64,000 bases of DNA from Flavobacterium zepuense (GCF_007097145.1 NZ_VJVZ01000001.1:310001-374000), one strand, 5' to 3'; numbered from the stretch's first letter, positions 18,187 through 27,644 are shown. Numbers and translations are program-made. Notes: generated by a model from the sequence alone, not told the origin.

Positions 18187-19788
18187 TTACCCATCATACA
18201 TATCCATAGAAAGGCGGGTTTCCTCAAGGTCCAGCTCGCGCTCTATCTTTCTAAGTATCTCCTCATTAGCGCTGCCGTTGCGGTGTAGTTCCTGTACTTT
18301 TTTGCGCTCTACATTTAAAAGGTCTATTTGCAACTGGGTAAATTCGTTAAAAATATTTCCGGCAAGCGTTTCTCCTTTACCAAAAAAGTTAGCGGGCAAA
18401 TCGGTCTTTTGCAGGCGGTTGTACTTAACCTCATACTTGCTTTTTATATTATGCAGCAGGTCGTCTTGCAGGAGCGATAAATTATCTTCTATATGGGTAA
18501 TGGTTTGCGATACCACCATATTACGCACTTCATATTCCTCAGCATAGATAGAATACGGCTCCATCTTCATTTTTTTGATGATCCACGGCAGTGTGAAACC
18601 CAAGAGCACAAGGGTAGAAAGTATTACGCAAAACGTAAGGTAAATTACCAGGTTGCGGTGCGGGAATATGGTACCATCGGGCAGTGCTAACGGTAACGCG
18701 AGCGCTGCCGCCATAGATACTACGCCCCGCATACCCGCCCAGCCAAAGACTACAAGGTTACGCGGATCGAACTCCTCGGTAGTACGAATCTTTTTGCTCA
18801 GATAGCGCGGCAGCATGGCTGCCGGTATAACCCAAAAAAAACGCACCACTATTACTACAAAGCTTATGGCAACACCCCACAGTGCAAGCGATACTTTACT
18901 GTAATCGCCCATTCCATCCATTATCTGGCGCAGTTGCAGGCCTATCAAAATAAAAATAAGTCCGTTTAGTATGTAGGTAACAACATCCCACACGGTGGTG
19001 CTCATTACCCGGCTGCGATGGGTTAATATTTCATCTGAGCGGAACGACAGGTACAAGCCCGTTGTTACCACCGCCAGTACGCCCGAGAAATGAAAATGCT
19101 CTGCAAGCAGGTAGGATGCAAACGGGGTAAGAAAAGTAAGGGTAACATCTAAAACGGGATCGGTTACAAATCGTTTATGTACCTGGTACATAAGGTAACC
19201 CAATCCTAATCCTACCAATACACCCGCACCGGCTACAACTAAAAAATTAAGGCCGGCCTCCCATAATACAAAGTTACCTGCGGTAATGGCTGCAAGGGCA
19301 TATTTATAGGCCACAAGGCCGCTGGCATCGTTAACAAGGCTCTCGCCTTCTAAAATGCTTATAAGGCGGGGTTGTAACCCCAGCCCTTTAGTGATGGATG
19401 TTGCTGCAACGGCATCTGGCGGCGATACTATAGCACCTATTAAAAAGGCAAGCGGCCAGCCCATATCATCTATCAAATAGTGGGCTGTAACAGCTACAGC
19501 TACCGTGGTAAATATTACCAGCCCAATGGCGGCAAGGCTTATAGACCGTATAGAACCTTTAAAGTCGTGCCAGCTGGTATGCCAGGCTGCATGATACAGC
19601 AATGGCGGCAGGAATATTATAAATACAACATCGGGGCTAAGGGCAATAACAGGCAGGCCGGGTATAACACTTATAACCACCCCGCATAATACCAGCACAA
19701 TAGGGAACGGGAATTTATATTTTGTACTAAGGATGCCTAAAAAAGCAACCCCAAATAACAGCATTATAATAACAGTAATGTTTTCCAT
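18187..19788 (-). CDS. Na+/H+ antiporter (CPA1/NhaP family)
   Basis: Inner-membrane monovalent cation/proton antiporter with about 12 hydrophobic segments in residues 1-400 and a C-terminal charged cytoplasmic tail. The family motifs VSPPDAVAAT (Asp125) and ESLVNDASG (Asn153-Asp154, the transport-site pair) are present. I take the start at 19788 (MENITVIIML): the frame is open further upstream, but that extension is an unlikely leader before a first transmembrane segment. This gives 533 aa, normal for the family. Transcribed alone, upstream of the sensor operon on the same strand. Confidence 0.93.
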   Translation of the reverse strand: MENITVIIMLLFGVAFLGILSTKYKFPFPIVLVLCGVVISVIPGLPVIALSPDVVFIIFLPPLLYHAAWHTSWHDFKGSIRSISLAAIGLVIFTTVAVAVTAHYLIDDMGWPLAFLIGAIVSPPDAVAATSITKGLGLQPRLISILEGESLVNDASGLVAYKYALAAITAGNFVLWEAGLNFLVVAGAGVLVGLGLGYLMYQVHKRFVTDPVLDVTLTFLTPFASYLLAEHFHFSGVLAVVTTGLYLSFRSDEILTHRSRVMSTTVWDVVTYILNGLIFILIGLQLRQIMDGMGDYSKVSLALWGVAISFVVIVVRFFWVIPAAMLPRYLSKKIRTTEEFDPRNLVVFGWAGMRGVVSMAAALALPLALPDGTIFPHRNLVIYLTFCVILSTLVLLGFTLPWIIKKMKMEPYSIYAEEYEVRNMVVSQTITHIEDNLSLLQDDLLHNIKSKYEVKYNRLQKTDLPANFFGKGETLAGNIFNEFTQLQIDLLNVERKKVQELHRNGSANEEILRKIERELDLEETRLSMDMYDG

Positions 19789-19965
19789 AAAAATAAAGGG
19801 CCTTAACCGGCACAGGTAATATAGTTGTAAATATAAAGATTTGTTTAAATAATCGTACCAAAACAGTAAGTGCAAAAAAAATGCAACTTTTTTTATTTTT
19901 TGCAAAACCATTAAAATAATTCCTACGTATATATGTTCAGTAAAATTACTAATGCATTGCCCCTA

Positions 19966-20015
19966 ATTAAAAAAAAAGCCATTTAAATTAAAGTAAGGTG
20001 TGGTTTTAATGGCTT
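19966..20015 (-). terminator. Hairpin with T-run on the minus strand
   Basis: AAGCCATT (19976-19983) pairs with AATGGCTT (20008-20015), and on the minus strand the stem is followed by about nine T. There is no minus-strand gene just upstream for it to terminate, so its role is open. Confidence 0.4.
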
Positions 20016-20049
20016 CCCTCTTTCTTTACAGAAGGAGGGTTTTTCTTTT
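20016..20049 (+). terminator. Hairpin with T-run on the plus strand
   Basis: CCCTCTTTCT (20016-20025) pairs with AGAAGGAGGG (20030-20039, one G-U pair), loop TTAC, followed by TTTTTCTTTT. This is a standard intrinsic terminator shape, but no plus-strand gene precedes it. Confidence 0.55.
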
Positions 20050-20064
20050 AAATGTTTTGTTTTT

Positions 20065-20104
20065 AATCCCCGTCACTCATCCAACTGGCGGGGATTTATA
20101 TTTT
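20065..20104. terminator. Third hairpin of the cluster
   Basis: An 11-bp stem with one G-U pair (20065-20075 with 20086-20096) and 10-nt loop. TATATTTT follows on the plus strand, and AAAAAC on the minus strand. Confidence 0.4.
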
Positions 20105-20411
20105 AAGAAAATACAGTATGCCTCCCTGCGATATTTCGTCACAAAATTATATTTTCACGATATATCGTTATTTTATGTCTACACCTTGTTTTTACATAAA
20201 AACAATTTCATAAATTTAATCCTGTTAAATTTTTTTATCAAATTCTAATTGTAATTACCTAATCTATTATAGAACAAAGGTTTAATATCTAACTTTACAA
20301 GAAATCTTACAAAAAAATTACTTAACTACATCGCTATTAGTATAATAATCCGGTTCTGGCTGGTAATTTGTTTATAATTAAGATAATGCCATTTAATTTA
20401 AACTGTAATTT

Positions 20412-21200
20412 ATGATACGCCAACTCTCCGTTATAGTCTTATTCCTTAATATGTTTACTGCATACGGACAGCTTGTACCTGCCCAAAATGATAGTATTAA
20501 CGATAGTAATATTGAAGAGAAAGGTACTAACGATTATAAGTTTCGCTACAAGCAGCTCATAATACCCGGGGCATTTATAGCCTATGGTGCCATAGGCCTA
20601 AACAGCACCTGGATTAAAAGCATTAACCGCGATATACGCAGCCGCGTGCGCCCCGGTATAGACAGCCGTTTAACCATAGACGATTTTTCGCGTTATGTAC
20701 CCGTGGCAACTGTATACGGCCTTAACCTGGCAGGCGTGCAGGGTAAGCATAATTTTAAAGACCGTACGGTTATAATACTCACATCGCTGGTGCTTGTAAA
20801 CGTTACTGTTGCCAGCCTTAAAGAGGTGGTGCATGTAAGGCGGCCCGATGGCACATCTAACGATTCGTTCCCATCCGGGCACACTACATCGGCCTTTGCA
20901 GGGGCAGAGTTTTTATACCAGGAATATAAAGATGTATCGGTTTGGTACGGCATAGGTGGTTACGCCATAGCTGCAGGTACCGGTATCTTTAGGATATATA
21001 ACGACCGCCATTGGTTTACAGATGTTATTACGGGCGCGGGCATAGGCATACTGGGCACCAAGGCCGCCTACTGGATGCACCCTTTTATACAAAGAACACT
21101 TTTTGGCAGCAAAGAAAAGAACAACACGAAAGTAAGCGGACTCATACTACCCTTTTACAATGGGCAACAGGTGGGCCTGGCAGTATCGGCGCAATTTTAA
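20412..21200 (+). CDS. PAP2-family phosphatase
   Basis: A 262-aa membrane-associated phosphatidic-acid-phosphatase-type enzyme with an N-terminal signal/anchor segment (IVLFLNMFTAYGQ). The three acid-phosphatase signature motifs are visible: K137 with RRP (143-145), PSGH at 154-157, and the third motif with R, H and D in RIYNDRHWFTDV near 196-207. The substrate is likely a lipid phosphate or undecaprenyl pyrophosphate in the periplasm. It is 39 bp upstream of the large outer-membrane fusion gene and probably cotranscribed with it. Confidence 0.9.
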   Translation: MIRQLSVIVLFLNMFTAYGQLVPAQNDSINDSNIEEKGTNDYKFRYKQLIIPGAFIAYGAIGLNSTWIKSINRDIRSRVRPGIDSRLTIDDFSRYVPVATVYGLNLAGVQGKHNFKDRTVIILTSLVLVNVTVASLKEVVHVRRPDGTSNDSFPSGHTTSAFAGAEFLYQEYKDVSVWYGIGGYAIAAGTGIFRIYNDRHWFTDVITGAGIGILGTKAAYWMHPFIQRTLFGSKEKNNTKVSGLILPFYNGQQVGLAVSAQF

Positions 21201-21239
21201 ACACATACATAACCCAACCACTACCTAATATTAACAGCT

Positions 21240-24200
21240 ATGAAAACAAAAATTACAATCCTCTTTTTGTTTAGCCTTTTATGGGGCTATGCACAACAGG
21301 GCGGCGATGGTATAAGCCATACGTTTTATACCATAGGCAATACAGGAGATAAAAGCAACAACAACGCGGCACTAACAGCGCTGGGTAATAGCCTTAAAAA
21401 TGCAGGCGATAATACCACCGTGCTGTTTTTAGGCAATAATGCATCTGCCAAAGGTTTTAGCGAAGATAACGACGATGCTGTAGAGCGGTTAACACTGCAA
21501 ACCAACCTGCTTAAGGGTTTTAAAGGCAATGTGTTTTTTATGCCGGGCTACAGCGACTGGCATAAGGGTCTTAAAGGCTTAAAAAAGGAAGCCGACTTTA
21601 TAACCAAAGCGTTAGGTAATGAAAAGGCTTTTAAGCCACAAAAGGGCTGCCCGATGGAGAAAATCAAGATAAACAGTGATGTAGACCTGCTGATACTCGA
21701 CTCGCAATGGGCACTTACGGACTGGGACAAGCTGCCCGGCATTAACGATGACTGCGACATTAAAAGCAAGAACCAGTTTTACACTGAAGTTGAGGCAGAG
21801 ATTGTAAAAAGCGAAGGCAAAACCGTACTGATAGCCCTTTACCACCCTATTGTTAGCTATGGCAAATATGGCAGCAGCTATGCGTTTGGCATCAGTCCGC
21901 AGCAGCTTAACAATAAATATTATAAGGAGCTAAGCAGCCGCCTTATAACCCTGGCACTGCGTTTTAAAAACGTAGCGTTTGTATCGGGCCATGAAAACAA
22001 CATGCAATATATTACCGGTAAAGACGAAGTACCTGTAATTATTGCGGGTTCGGCGGCAAGTGGCAATGGCATTGCAAAAGGCCCGGATAGTAAATTTAAT
22101 TCGGCGGAAGCGGGCTTTTCTAAAATAACAGCCTATATAGACGGCTCGCTTAACGTGGCTTTTTATGGCGAATCTAACAACTTTAGCGCACCATTATTTG
22201 AATCGATAATTATAACACCCGACGAAAAATTAGATCTGCCCGATTATAATGAATACCAGTCGCCGCAATATGTAGAGAAAAGCATTTACAGCAAAGAAGA
22301 GCTGGAGCATTCCGGCATCTTTAAAGCCCTTTGGGGCGACCATTACCGTAACGACTACCTTGCTCCCATAAAGCTTAAAACAGCGCTCTTAGACACCTTA
22401 TATGGTGGCCTTACCCCTGTGCGCAAAGGTGGCGGGCACCAAACAAATTCGTTACGCCTTAAAGACAAATCAGCTGCAGAGTACACCATGCGTAATACTA
22501 AAAAGAGTGCGCTGCGTTTCATTCAGTATTTCTTATTTAAAATGCAGTATTTAGCCCCCGATGTTGCCGATACCTACTTTATTAAGCTGTTAGAAGATTA
22601 CTGGACTACCGCTAACCCCTACGCTGCCCTTACCATGGGCGATATTGCCGATGCTTTAGAAATTTACCATGCTAACCCGCAGGTGTATTACATCCCAAAA
22701 CAAAAGGCTTTGGGCAATTATAACGATAATTATGGCGACCAGGTGTATTTTATTGAAGAGCAGGCAAACGACGGGCAGGGTAAAAATGCCGGCTTTGGCT
22801 ACCACGATAAAATTATAGGTACCGGAGATTTTTTAGAAGAAATGCGCAGGAAAGACAAGGTTACCGTTAATGAAAATGTATACATACGCACCCGTTTGCT
22901 GGATAATATTTTAGGCGATTTTGACCGCCATGCCGACCAGTGGCGCTGGACGGAAGATAAAAAAGAAGACGGCACGCTGTTTTATACCCCTATACCCCGC
23001 GACCGCGACCAGGCATTTTCTGATTTTGATGGTTTTATGATAGGAGCAATTACCACGCTTAATCCGCCACTGCGTTTTATGCAGCGTTATACCCCTAAAT
23101 ATAAACATATTCGCTGGTTTAACGATGCCGGCGATGATGTAGACCGTGCCGTGCTTATAAACGATACTGAGGAAGACTGGGCTCGCGAAGCCAAATACAT
23201 TAAAGAGCACCTAACCCCCGAGATTGTAGACAAAGCCTTTGCTAAATTTCCCGAAGGATTGGATGAAGCGAAGAAAGCGAAGATAAAAGCGGCTTTTTTA
23301 GGCAGGATTAGTAAGGTTGAAGAGCTTTCGCACGATGTGTACAGCTACTTAAAATCGTTTGTAATGATAACCGGCACCGATAAAGACGACTGGTTCATAA
23401 TAACCCGCAAACCCAATGGCGTTACCAACGTTAAGGGCTATCGTATCCAGCAGGGACAAAAAGGCACGCTGTTTTGGGACGTAGATTACGATAAAAAAGT
23501 TACCAAAGAGATCTGGATCTACGGGCTTGACGATAAGGATATTTTTGAGGTAGAAGGCGACGGCAATAAAACCATCCCTATTAAGATAATTGGTGGAAAA
23601 AACAACGATACCTACCGCATTAACAGGAAAAGCAACGTACATGTGTACGACCAAAAAAGCATGCCAAATACGTTTGAAACTTCCGGATGCAAAACCCTTA
23701 CCGATGATTATGAGGTTAATACCTACGACTTTATGAAGGGCCGTAAAGACATCAGCCAGATACTCCCACAAATAGGCTTTAACCCCGATGATGGGCTTGC
23801 TGTGGGTGCTGCATTTTCGTATACTAAAAATAGCCTTGTGCGCAACCCATTTACGGCGCAGCACAATGTTAAGGCACTGTATTATACAGCTACAAGTGGC
23901 GTAAACCTTAGCTACGCAGGCGAATTTGCCCACGTATTGGGCAAGCTTAACCTGGGTATTGGCGCGGGCTATACCTCCCCTTTTTATGCATATAACTTTT
24001 TTGGTTTTGGTAATACTACGCCAGATAACGATAACATGGATTATAACCGTGTTCGCATCAGGACGGCCTACGTTAACCCATCGTTACTGTACAGGGGTTA
24101 TTATGGCAGCATAATACGTTTTGGGCTTAAATATGAGAATATTGAGTCGGAAAAAACAGAAGACCGTTACATAGCAATAGCGCCCGTAAACCCTAAAGTG

Positions 24201-24776
24201 TTCGACGAGCAAACATTTTATACCGCCGAAGCATCTTACAGCTACAACAACTTTGATAACGCCGCCCTGCCTAAAAAAGGTATCGGCTTTAGCCTTAGCG
24301 GTGGTTACAAAGCTAATTTTGATGAAGATAAAGGTTATGCCTATATTGTTCCAGAGGTTAGGCTAACTACTAAGATTGACCGCAAGGGTATTTTAACCTA
24401 TGCCACCAAATTAAAGGCCCAGCATATTTTTAATAACGATTTTGAGTTTTACCAGGCTGCCACTATTGGCGACCAGGATGGGCTGCGCGGATTCAGGAAA
24501 CAGCGTTTTAGCGGTAAAACATCATACTACCAAAACTCTGACCTGCGTTTGTCTTTAGGCAGGCTGTCAAACAGCTTTATACCCGCATCGTGGGGTGTTT
24601 ACGGTGGCTTTGATTACGGACGTGTATGGATAGACGGCGAAAATTCGGATAAATGGCATACCTCTGTAGGTGGTGGCCTGTTATTTAACCTTGCAGGCTT
24701 TACAACAGCAAACGTTGCCTTTTTTAATTCCAGCGATGGCGGAAGGCTTACCATTGGGCTACAACTGATGTTTTAA
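21240..24776 (+). CDS. Outer-membrane fusion: degenerate calcineurin-like phosphoesterase domain, middle domain, Omp85-type barrel
   Basis: A 1178-aa protein. Signal peptide 1-19. Residues about 25-300 have the fold signature of the metallophosphoesterase found fused to Omp85-like barrels in Bacteroidota, but the metal-ligand motifs are altered: GNTGD at 33-37, LGNN at 64-67, PGYSDW at 102-107, YHP at 201-203 and GHENN at 250-254. The middle region contains GDFDRHADQ (559-567) and RDRDQAF (587-593), reminiscent of kinase-like catalytic loops. Residues about 840-1178 form a beta barrel ending in LQLMF, a typical C-terminal outer-membrane signature, resembling BamA/TamA surface-antigen domains. 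Likely exported to the outer membrane. Function unknown. Confidence 0.85.
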   Translation: MKTKITILFLFSLLWGYAQQGGDGISHTFYTIGNTGDKSNNNAALTALGNSLKNAGDNTTVLFLGNNASAKGFSEDNDDAVERLTLQTNLLKGFKGNVFFMPGYSDWHKGLKGLKKEADFITKALGNEKAFKPQKGCPMEKIKINSDVDLLILDSQWALTDWDKLPGINDDCDIKSKNQFYTEVEAEIVKSEGKTVLIALYHPIVSYGKYGSSYAFGISPQQLNNKYYKELSSRLITLALRFKNVAFVSGHENNMQYITGKDEVPVIIAGSAASGNGIAKGPDSKFNSAEAGFSKITAYIDGSLNVAFYGESNNFSAPLFESIIITPDEKLDLPDYNEYQSPQYVEKSIYSKEELEHSGIFKALWGDHYRNDYLAPIKLKTALLDTLYGGLTPVRKGGGHQTNSLRLKDKSAAEYTMRNTKKSALRFIQYFLFKMQYLAPDVADTYFIKLLEDYWTTANPYAALTMGDIADALEIYHANPQVYYIPKQKALGNYNDNYGDQVYFIEEQANDGQGKNAGFGYHDKIIGTGDFLEEMRRKDKVTVNENVYIRTRLLDNILGDFDRHADQWRWTEDKKEDGTLFYTPIPRDRDQAFSDFDGFMIGAITTLNPPLRFMQRYTPKYKHIRWFNDAGDDVDRAVLINDTEEDWAREAKYIKEHLTPEIVDKAFAKFPEGLDEAKKAKIKAAFLGRISKVEELSHDVYSYLKSFVMITGTDKDDWFIITRKPNGVTNVKGYRIQQGQKGTLFWDVDYDKKVTKEIWIYGLDDKDIFEVEGDGNKTIPIKIIGGKNNDTYRINRKSNVHVYDQKSMPNTFETSGCKTLTDDYEVNTYDFMKGRKDISQILPQIGFNPDDGLAVGAAFSYTKNSLVRNPFTAQHNVKALYYTATSGVNLSYAGEFAHVLGKLNLGIGAGYTSPFYAYNFFGFGNTTPDNDNMDYNRVRIRTAYVNPSLLYRGYYGSIIRFGLKYENIESEKTEDRYIAIAPVNPKVFDEQTFYTAEASYSYNNFDNAALPKKGIGFSLSGGYKANFDEDKGYAYIVPEVRLTTKIDRKGILTYATKLKAQHIFNNDFEFYQAATIGDQDGLRGFRKQRFSGKTSYYQNSDLRLSLGRLSNSFIPASWGVYGGFDYGRVWIDGENSDKWHTSVGGGLLFNLAGFTTANVAFFNSSDGGRLTIGLQLMF

Positions 24777-24868
24777 TTTCTAGTATAATTTTTAGCCACG
24801 AATTGCACTAATTATCACCAATTAAATTTGTGTAATCAGTGTCAAAAAAGATGGTGAAAGTGCAACAA

Positions 24869-24901
24869 AAAAGGGCGGTCCAAAATACGGATCGCCCTTT
24901 T
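24869..24901. terminator. Bidirectional terminator between convergent genes
   Basis: A 13-bp stem with one G-U pair (24869-24881 with 24889-24901) and 7-nt loop. The left arm starts with A and the right arm ends in T, so it works in both directions, between the fusion gene (+) and the lipoprotein gene (-). Confidence 0.8.
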
Positions 24902-24923
24902 CATCTTCCCAAATTTTATCGTA

Positions 24924-25163
24924 TTAAGGCACCTGTGTACCCGTTGCATTCTCTTTAGAATCTATATCGGTACCCATTTCTACAACCGTATCTTTATCGG
25001 TAACAACCGTATCGGCTGGGGTTGCGTTAAAATCTTCGCTTGCTATGGTATCTGTTGCAACTGCATCGCCTTCGCCTTCTGCTTTGTCTTTACAAGATGT
25101 AAAGGTTAAGCCCGCTAACAGCATTGCTGCAAATAGCGACTTCTTTAATAAATTGACTTTCAT
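24924..25163 (-). CDS. Small lipoprotein of unknown function
   Basis: A 79-aa protein with signal peptide and lipobox ending FTSC at Cys24, then a Thr/Asp/Val-rich low-complexity tail (DTVVTDKDTVV). The tail style resembles that of the lipoprotein at 46255-46650. No domain is recognised. It faces the fusion gene across a bidirectional terminator. Confidence 0.75.
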   Translation of the reverse strand: MKVNLLKKSLFAAMLLAGLTFTSCKDKAEGEGDAVATDTIASEDFNATPADTVVTDKDTVVEMGTDIDSKENATGTQVP

Positions 25164-25301
25164 AATCTTAGTGTTAGATGTTTTTATACACTTTCAAAGT
25201 TACAGGTTATAATGCTATGGTTTTCCCATCAAAATATTAAATAAAGCATAAAAACGTTTCTCATAAAATCATATTCTTGTGCACGATAACCCAAACTATT
25301 T

Positions 25302-25988
25302 TTACTGATTAGGTGTTACATCAGGGTCTTTTTTATTGATCAGGTAAATGTACTGAAACATGCAAAACGCCGCCACAGCGCCAAAGGTGTGCCATAAAAA
25401 GTGTGTGCCTTCGCTTATCCAGCCCCATTTGTCGGCCACCCTAAAGGTTAGGGCGCAAACAAATGCCAGCAGCGCAAAGCCTACCCAACGCCCATTTTTA
25501 AACTTTGTGCTTATTAAATACCCCAATACCGGCAGTAGTACCATACCGGCCAGCACAGCATAGTTTATGTTTATAAAGAGTTGTATATCGCCTTGCTCCA
25601 TCATTTGCTGCCGCGCATAAAGCTGGAAACCGGCATAAAGCAATACAAAAGCCACAGCATAATACCAGCGGGTAAGCTTACCCAAAAAATATACCCCGGC
25701 CGATACGCACAGTATCATAATAGGCAGCCAGTCCATCATTATAAAAAAGCTCCATTGGCGCAGCCCGTGGTAAATGGTGCCGCCTATACCCCCTATGTAA
25801 AGCAGGAGCAGCGCTACCGATAAAAAAGTATGTTCCCTGCCTCTGCCCCATAGTTTTACCGTCCAGTAAATAGCAATGGCAAGAAAAAAGCATGAAGTAA
25901 TAGTATTAAAAGGCTCAGGAAAAAAATGATTTAGGTTCGTTTCGGCATACGCCATACCGCCATCGGGTGGTTTTTGGTATAAAATCAT
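25302..25988 (-). CDS. Integral membrane protein of the CREST (alkaline ceramidase/PAQR-like) superfamily
   Basis: A 228-aa protein with about seven hydrophobic segments. The scattered CREST metal-site pattern is visible: His74 in TM2 (TIYHGLRQWS, with Ser80), Asp86 (MMDWLP) in the next segment, and His196/His200 (THFLWH) in the last but one. This superfamily is predicted to comprise zinc-dependent membrane hydrolases acting on lipids such as ceramides. The enzymatic activity of this bacterial member is inferred. The distant SPT-like gene at 29867 makes a ceramide-type substrate thinkable but unproven. Confidence 0.75.
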   Translation of the reverse strand: MILYQKPPDGGMAYAETNLNHFFPEPFNTITSCFFLAIAIYWTVKLWGRGREHTFLSVALLLLYIGGIGGTIYHGLRQWSFFIMMDWLPIMILCVSAGVYFLGKLTRWYYAVAFVLLYAGFQLYARQQMMEQGDIQLFININYAVLAGMVLLPVLGYLISTKFKNGRWVGFALLAFVCALTFRVADKWGWISEGTHFLWHTFGAVAAFCMFQYIYLINKKDPDVTPNQ

Positions 25989-26218
25989 AATTTAGATACT
26001 ATTTTGTAATAAAATTATTGCTTTTTTTTAAACGGTAAGATGTTTTTAGTAAAGTTTTATAGTTTACAACATAACCCTTTTTGTACTTAAAGTTTTATAT
26101 AACAATATTTTAACACATTTTCTTATTTAGAATGTTATAAAATTATACATTTAAGAAATAGCCTATTAAACGAGTACTAATTTTTGTATTTTTACTCCCT
26201 TAAATTTAACAACTCATA

Positions 26219-26776
26219 ATGGAGCTATACATAAAGTATAACATTGACATGATGTGTAAGGTACTGTTACAGCAACAGCTCGATAAATTCGGCATAAATT
26301 GCAAAGTTACAGAGCCCGGCTACGTTAAGTTTAAAGAAAACATACCCATGGAAACCTACAATAGCTTTATAGAGTCTTTAAAGCAGTACGGGATAGAAAT
26401 TGTAGATAACCAAAAAAGTATACTTGTACAAAAAATAAAGAATGCAATTATAGAAATGCTGTATGCCGATAAAGGCATGCAATCGCTTAAAATATCATCT
26501 TACCTTTCAGAGAAATTAGACGAGAGTTACCGCACGCTATCTCAGGTTTTTTCGGAAGTTACTTTTATATCTATCGAAAATTTTATTATTTTGCATAAAA
26601 TTGAGCGGGTAAAACAACTGCTGCTTACAGAGAATATGTCATTAACAGAGATATCGTTTATGATGAATTACAGCAGCGTGGCCTACCTTTCTCAACAATT
26701 TAAAAATATTACGGGGGTTACCCCTACTGCCTTTCAAAAAATTATGAGGCAAAAGCGTTACATAGAAACTAAATAA
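26219..26776 (+). CDS. AraC-family helix-turn-helix regulator
   Basis: A 185-aa protein. The N-terminal ~80 residues form a small alpha/beta domain of unknown ligand. The C-terminal ~100 residues are the double HTH of AraC/XylS regulators: first HTH near LKISSYLSEKLDESYRTLSQVF and second near MSLTEISFMMNYSSVAYLSQQFKNITGVTPTAF. The next gene, a single receiver protein 20 bp downstream, is likely its partner. The pair is widespread in flavobacteria. Targets are unknown. Confidence 0.85.
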   Translation: MELYIKYNIDMMCKVLLQQQLDKFGINCKVTEPGYVKFKENIPMETYNSFIESLKQYGIEIVDNQKSILVQKIKNAIIEMLYADKGMQSLKISSYLSEKLDESYRTLSQVFSEVTFISIENFIILHKIERVKQLLLTENMSLTEISFMMNYSSVAYLSQQFKNITGVTPTAFQKIMRQKRYIETK

Positions 26777-26795
26777 GACAAGAAAGAAAAAGTAA

Positions 26796-27242
26796 ATGCG
26801 TCCAACACCCCTACACATAATGCTTGCCGATGACGATGAAGATGATCGCTTATTTTTTAAGGAGGCATTTGAAGAAGTTAAGATTAAATACGACATCACT
26901 ACATTTAATGATGGAGAACAACTTATGGAATACCTTAACGTTGATGGCAACCCATTGCCGGATATTGTGTTCCTGGACCTTAATATGCCACGAAAATCGG
27001 GTATGGAATGCCTTAAGGAAATAAGGAACAGCGAAAGGCTTAAAAGAATATCGGTTGCTATATACTCTACCTCATCATCAGAGCAGGATATAGAAGATAC
27101 CTTTGTTGCCGGCGCTAATGTTTATATTAAAAAGCCTAACGACTTTAACATGCTTAAAAAAGTGCTTAGCGATGTAGTGCACATTAACTGGCAGTATATT
27201 GTAGATGGCCTTAATAAAGACAGTTTTATTTTAAGCTTATAA
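26796..27242 (+). CDS. Single-domain response regulator
   Basis: A 148-aa CheY-like receiver with the DDDEDD acidic pocket at 12-17, phospho-acceptor Asp61 (FLDLNMPRKSG), the switch Ser/Thr in IYSTSSS, and Lys in IKKPND. The extension after the receiver is short. It follows the AraC regulator by 20 bp and presumably receives phosphate from an unlinked kinase. Confidence 0.9.
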   Translation: MRPTPLHIMLADDDEDDRLFFKEAFEEVKIKYDITTFNDGEQLMEYLNVDGNPLPDIVFLDLNMPRKSGMECLKEIRNSERLKRISVAIYSTSSSEQDIEDTFVAGANVYIKKPNDFNMLKKVLSDVVHINWQYIVDGLNKDSFILSL

Positions 27243-27254
27243 AAAATATAAAAC

Positions 27255-27295
27255 AAAAAGAAAGCCCTTACTGTATAGGTAAGGGCTTTCTTTTT
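27255..27295. terminator. Bidirectional terminator
   Basis: A 17-bp perfect stem (27255-27271 with 27279-27295) with a 7-nt loop, A-rich on the left and T-rich on the right. It serves the response regulator (+) and the small DUF4834 gene (-). Confidence 0.85.
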
Positions 27296-27302
27296 AGCCT
27301 TT

Positions 27303-27563
27303 TTAGTCTATTTCTTCAAAGTCTATATATTCTCCTACTTTTTTCTTTTCGGCCGGTGCCTGCTTTTGGGGTTCCTGTTTAGCCTGCTGCTGGTTAAAAT
27401 TGTCCTGCTGGCGCTGGTACATATTTTCGCTGGCTTTTTTTACCACCTGCTGTACAATTACCGGGGCTAAAAGGCGCATAATATACTTTAAAGCGTAGTA
27501 GGCCAGTATTATAATAATTAAATTCCTTATAAGGCCAGAAAATGATGCTGTATCCATTATCAT
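27303..27563 (-). CDS. Small single-pass membrane protein, DUF4834-like
   Basis: An 86-aa protein: a hydrophobic helix at about 10-30, then a Gln/Lys-rich soluble tail with an acidic end (EYIDFEEID). The layout fits the Bacteroidota DUF4834 family. Function unknown. It diverges from the barrel gene at 27684. Confidence 0.7.
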   Translation of the reverse strand: MIMDTASFSGLIRNLIIIILAYYALKYIMRLLAPVIVQQVVKKASENMYQRQQDNFNQQQAKQEPQKQAPAEKKKVGEYIDFEEID

Positions 27564-27636
27564 AAAGTTTTGTCAAAAATACGCAATCCGCATTTTAAAA
27601 TTAAATCATAGCTCTTAAAATAATAATAAAATATCT

Positions 27637-27644
27637 TATTTTTG
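27637..27644 (+). promoter_or_regulatory. Bacteroidota -7 promoter element (TATTTTTG)
   Basis: Matches TAnnTTTG, 40 bp before the barrel-protein start. No convincing -33 element. Confidence 0.4.

Larger units (their letters stand above)
19789..20411. other. Long AT-rich intergenic region with three hairpins, between divergent genes
   Basis: It separates the divergent antiporter and PAP2 genes. I see no plausible gene; the 82-codon open frame at 20000-20248 runs through the hairpins and looks fortuitous. Hairpins lie at 19976-20015 (8-bp stem, minus-strand T-run), 20016-20039 (10-bp stem, plus-strand T-run) and 20065-20096 (11-bp stem). The rest is AT-rich and should contain both divergent promoters. 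Confidence 0.6.

Noticed and set aside
20000..20248. 82-codon open frame in the 20 kb intergenic region
   Set aside because: It runs through two hairpin terminators, has no similarity or signal, and no ribosome site.
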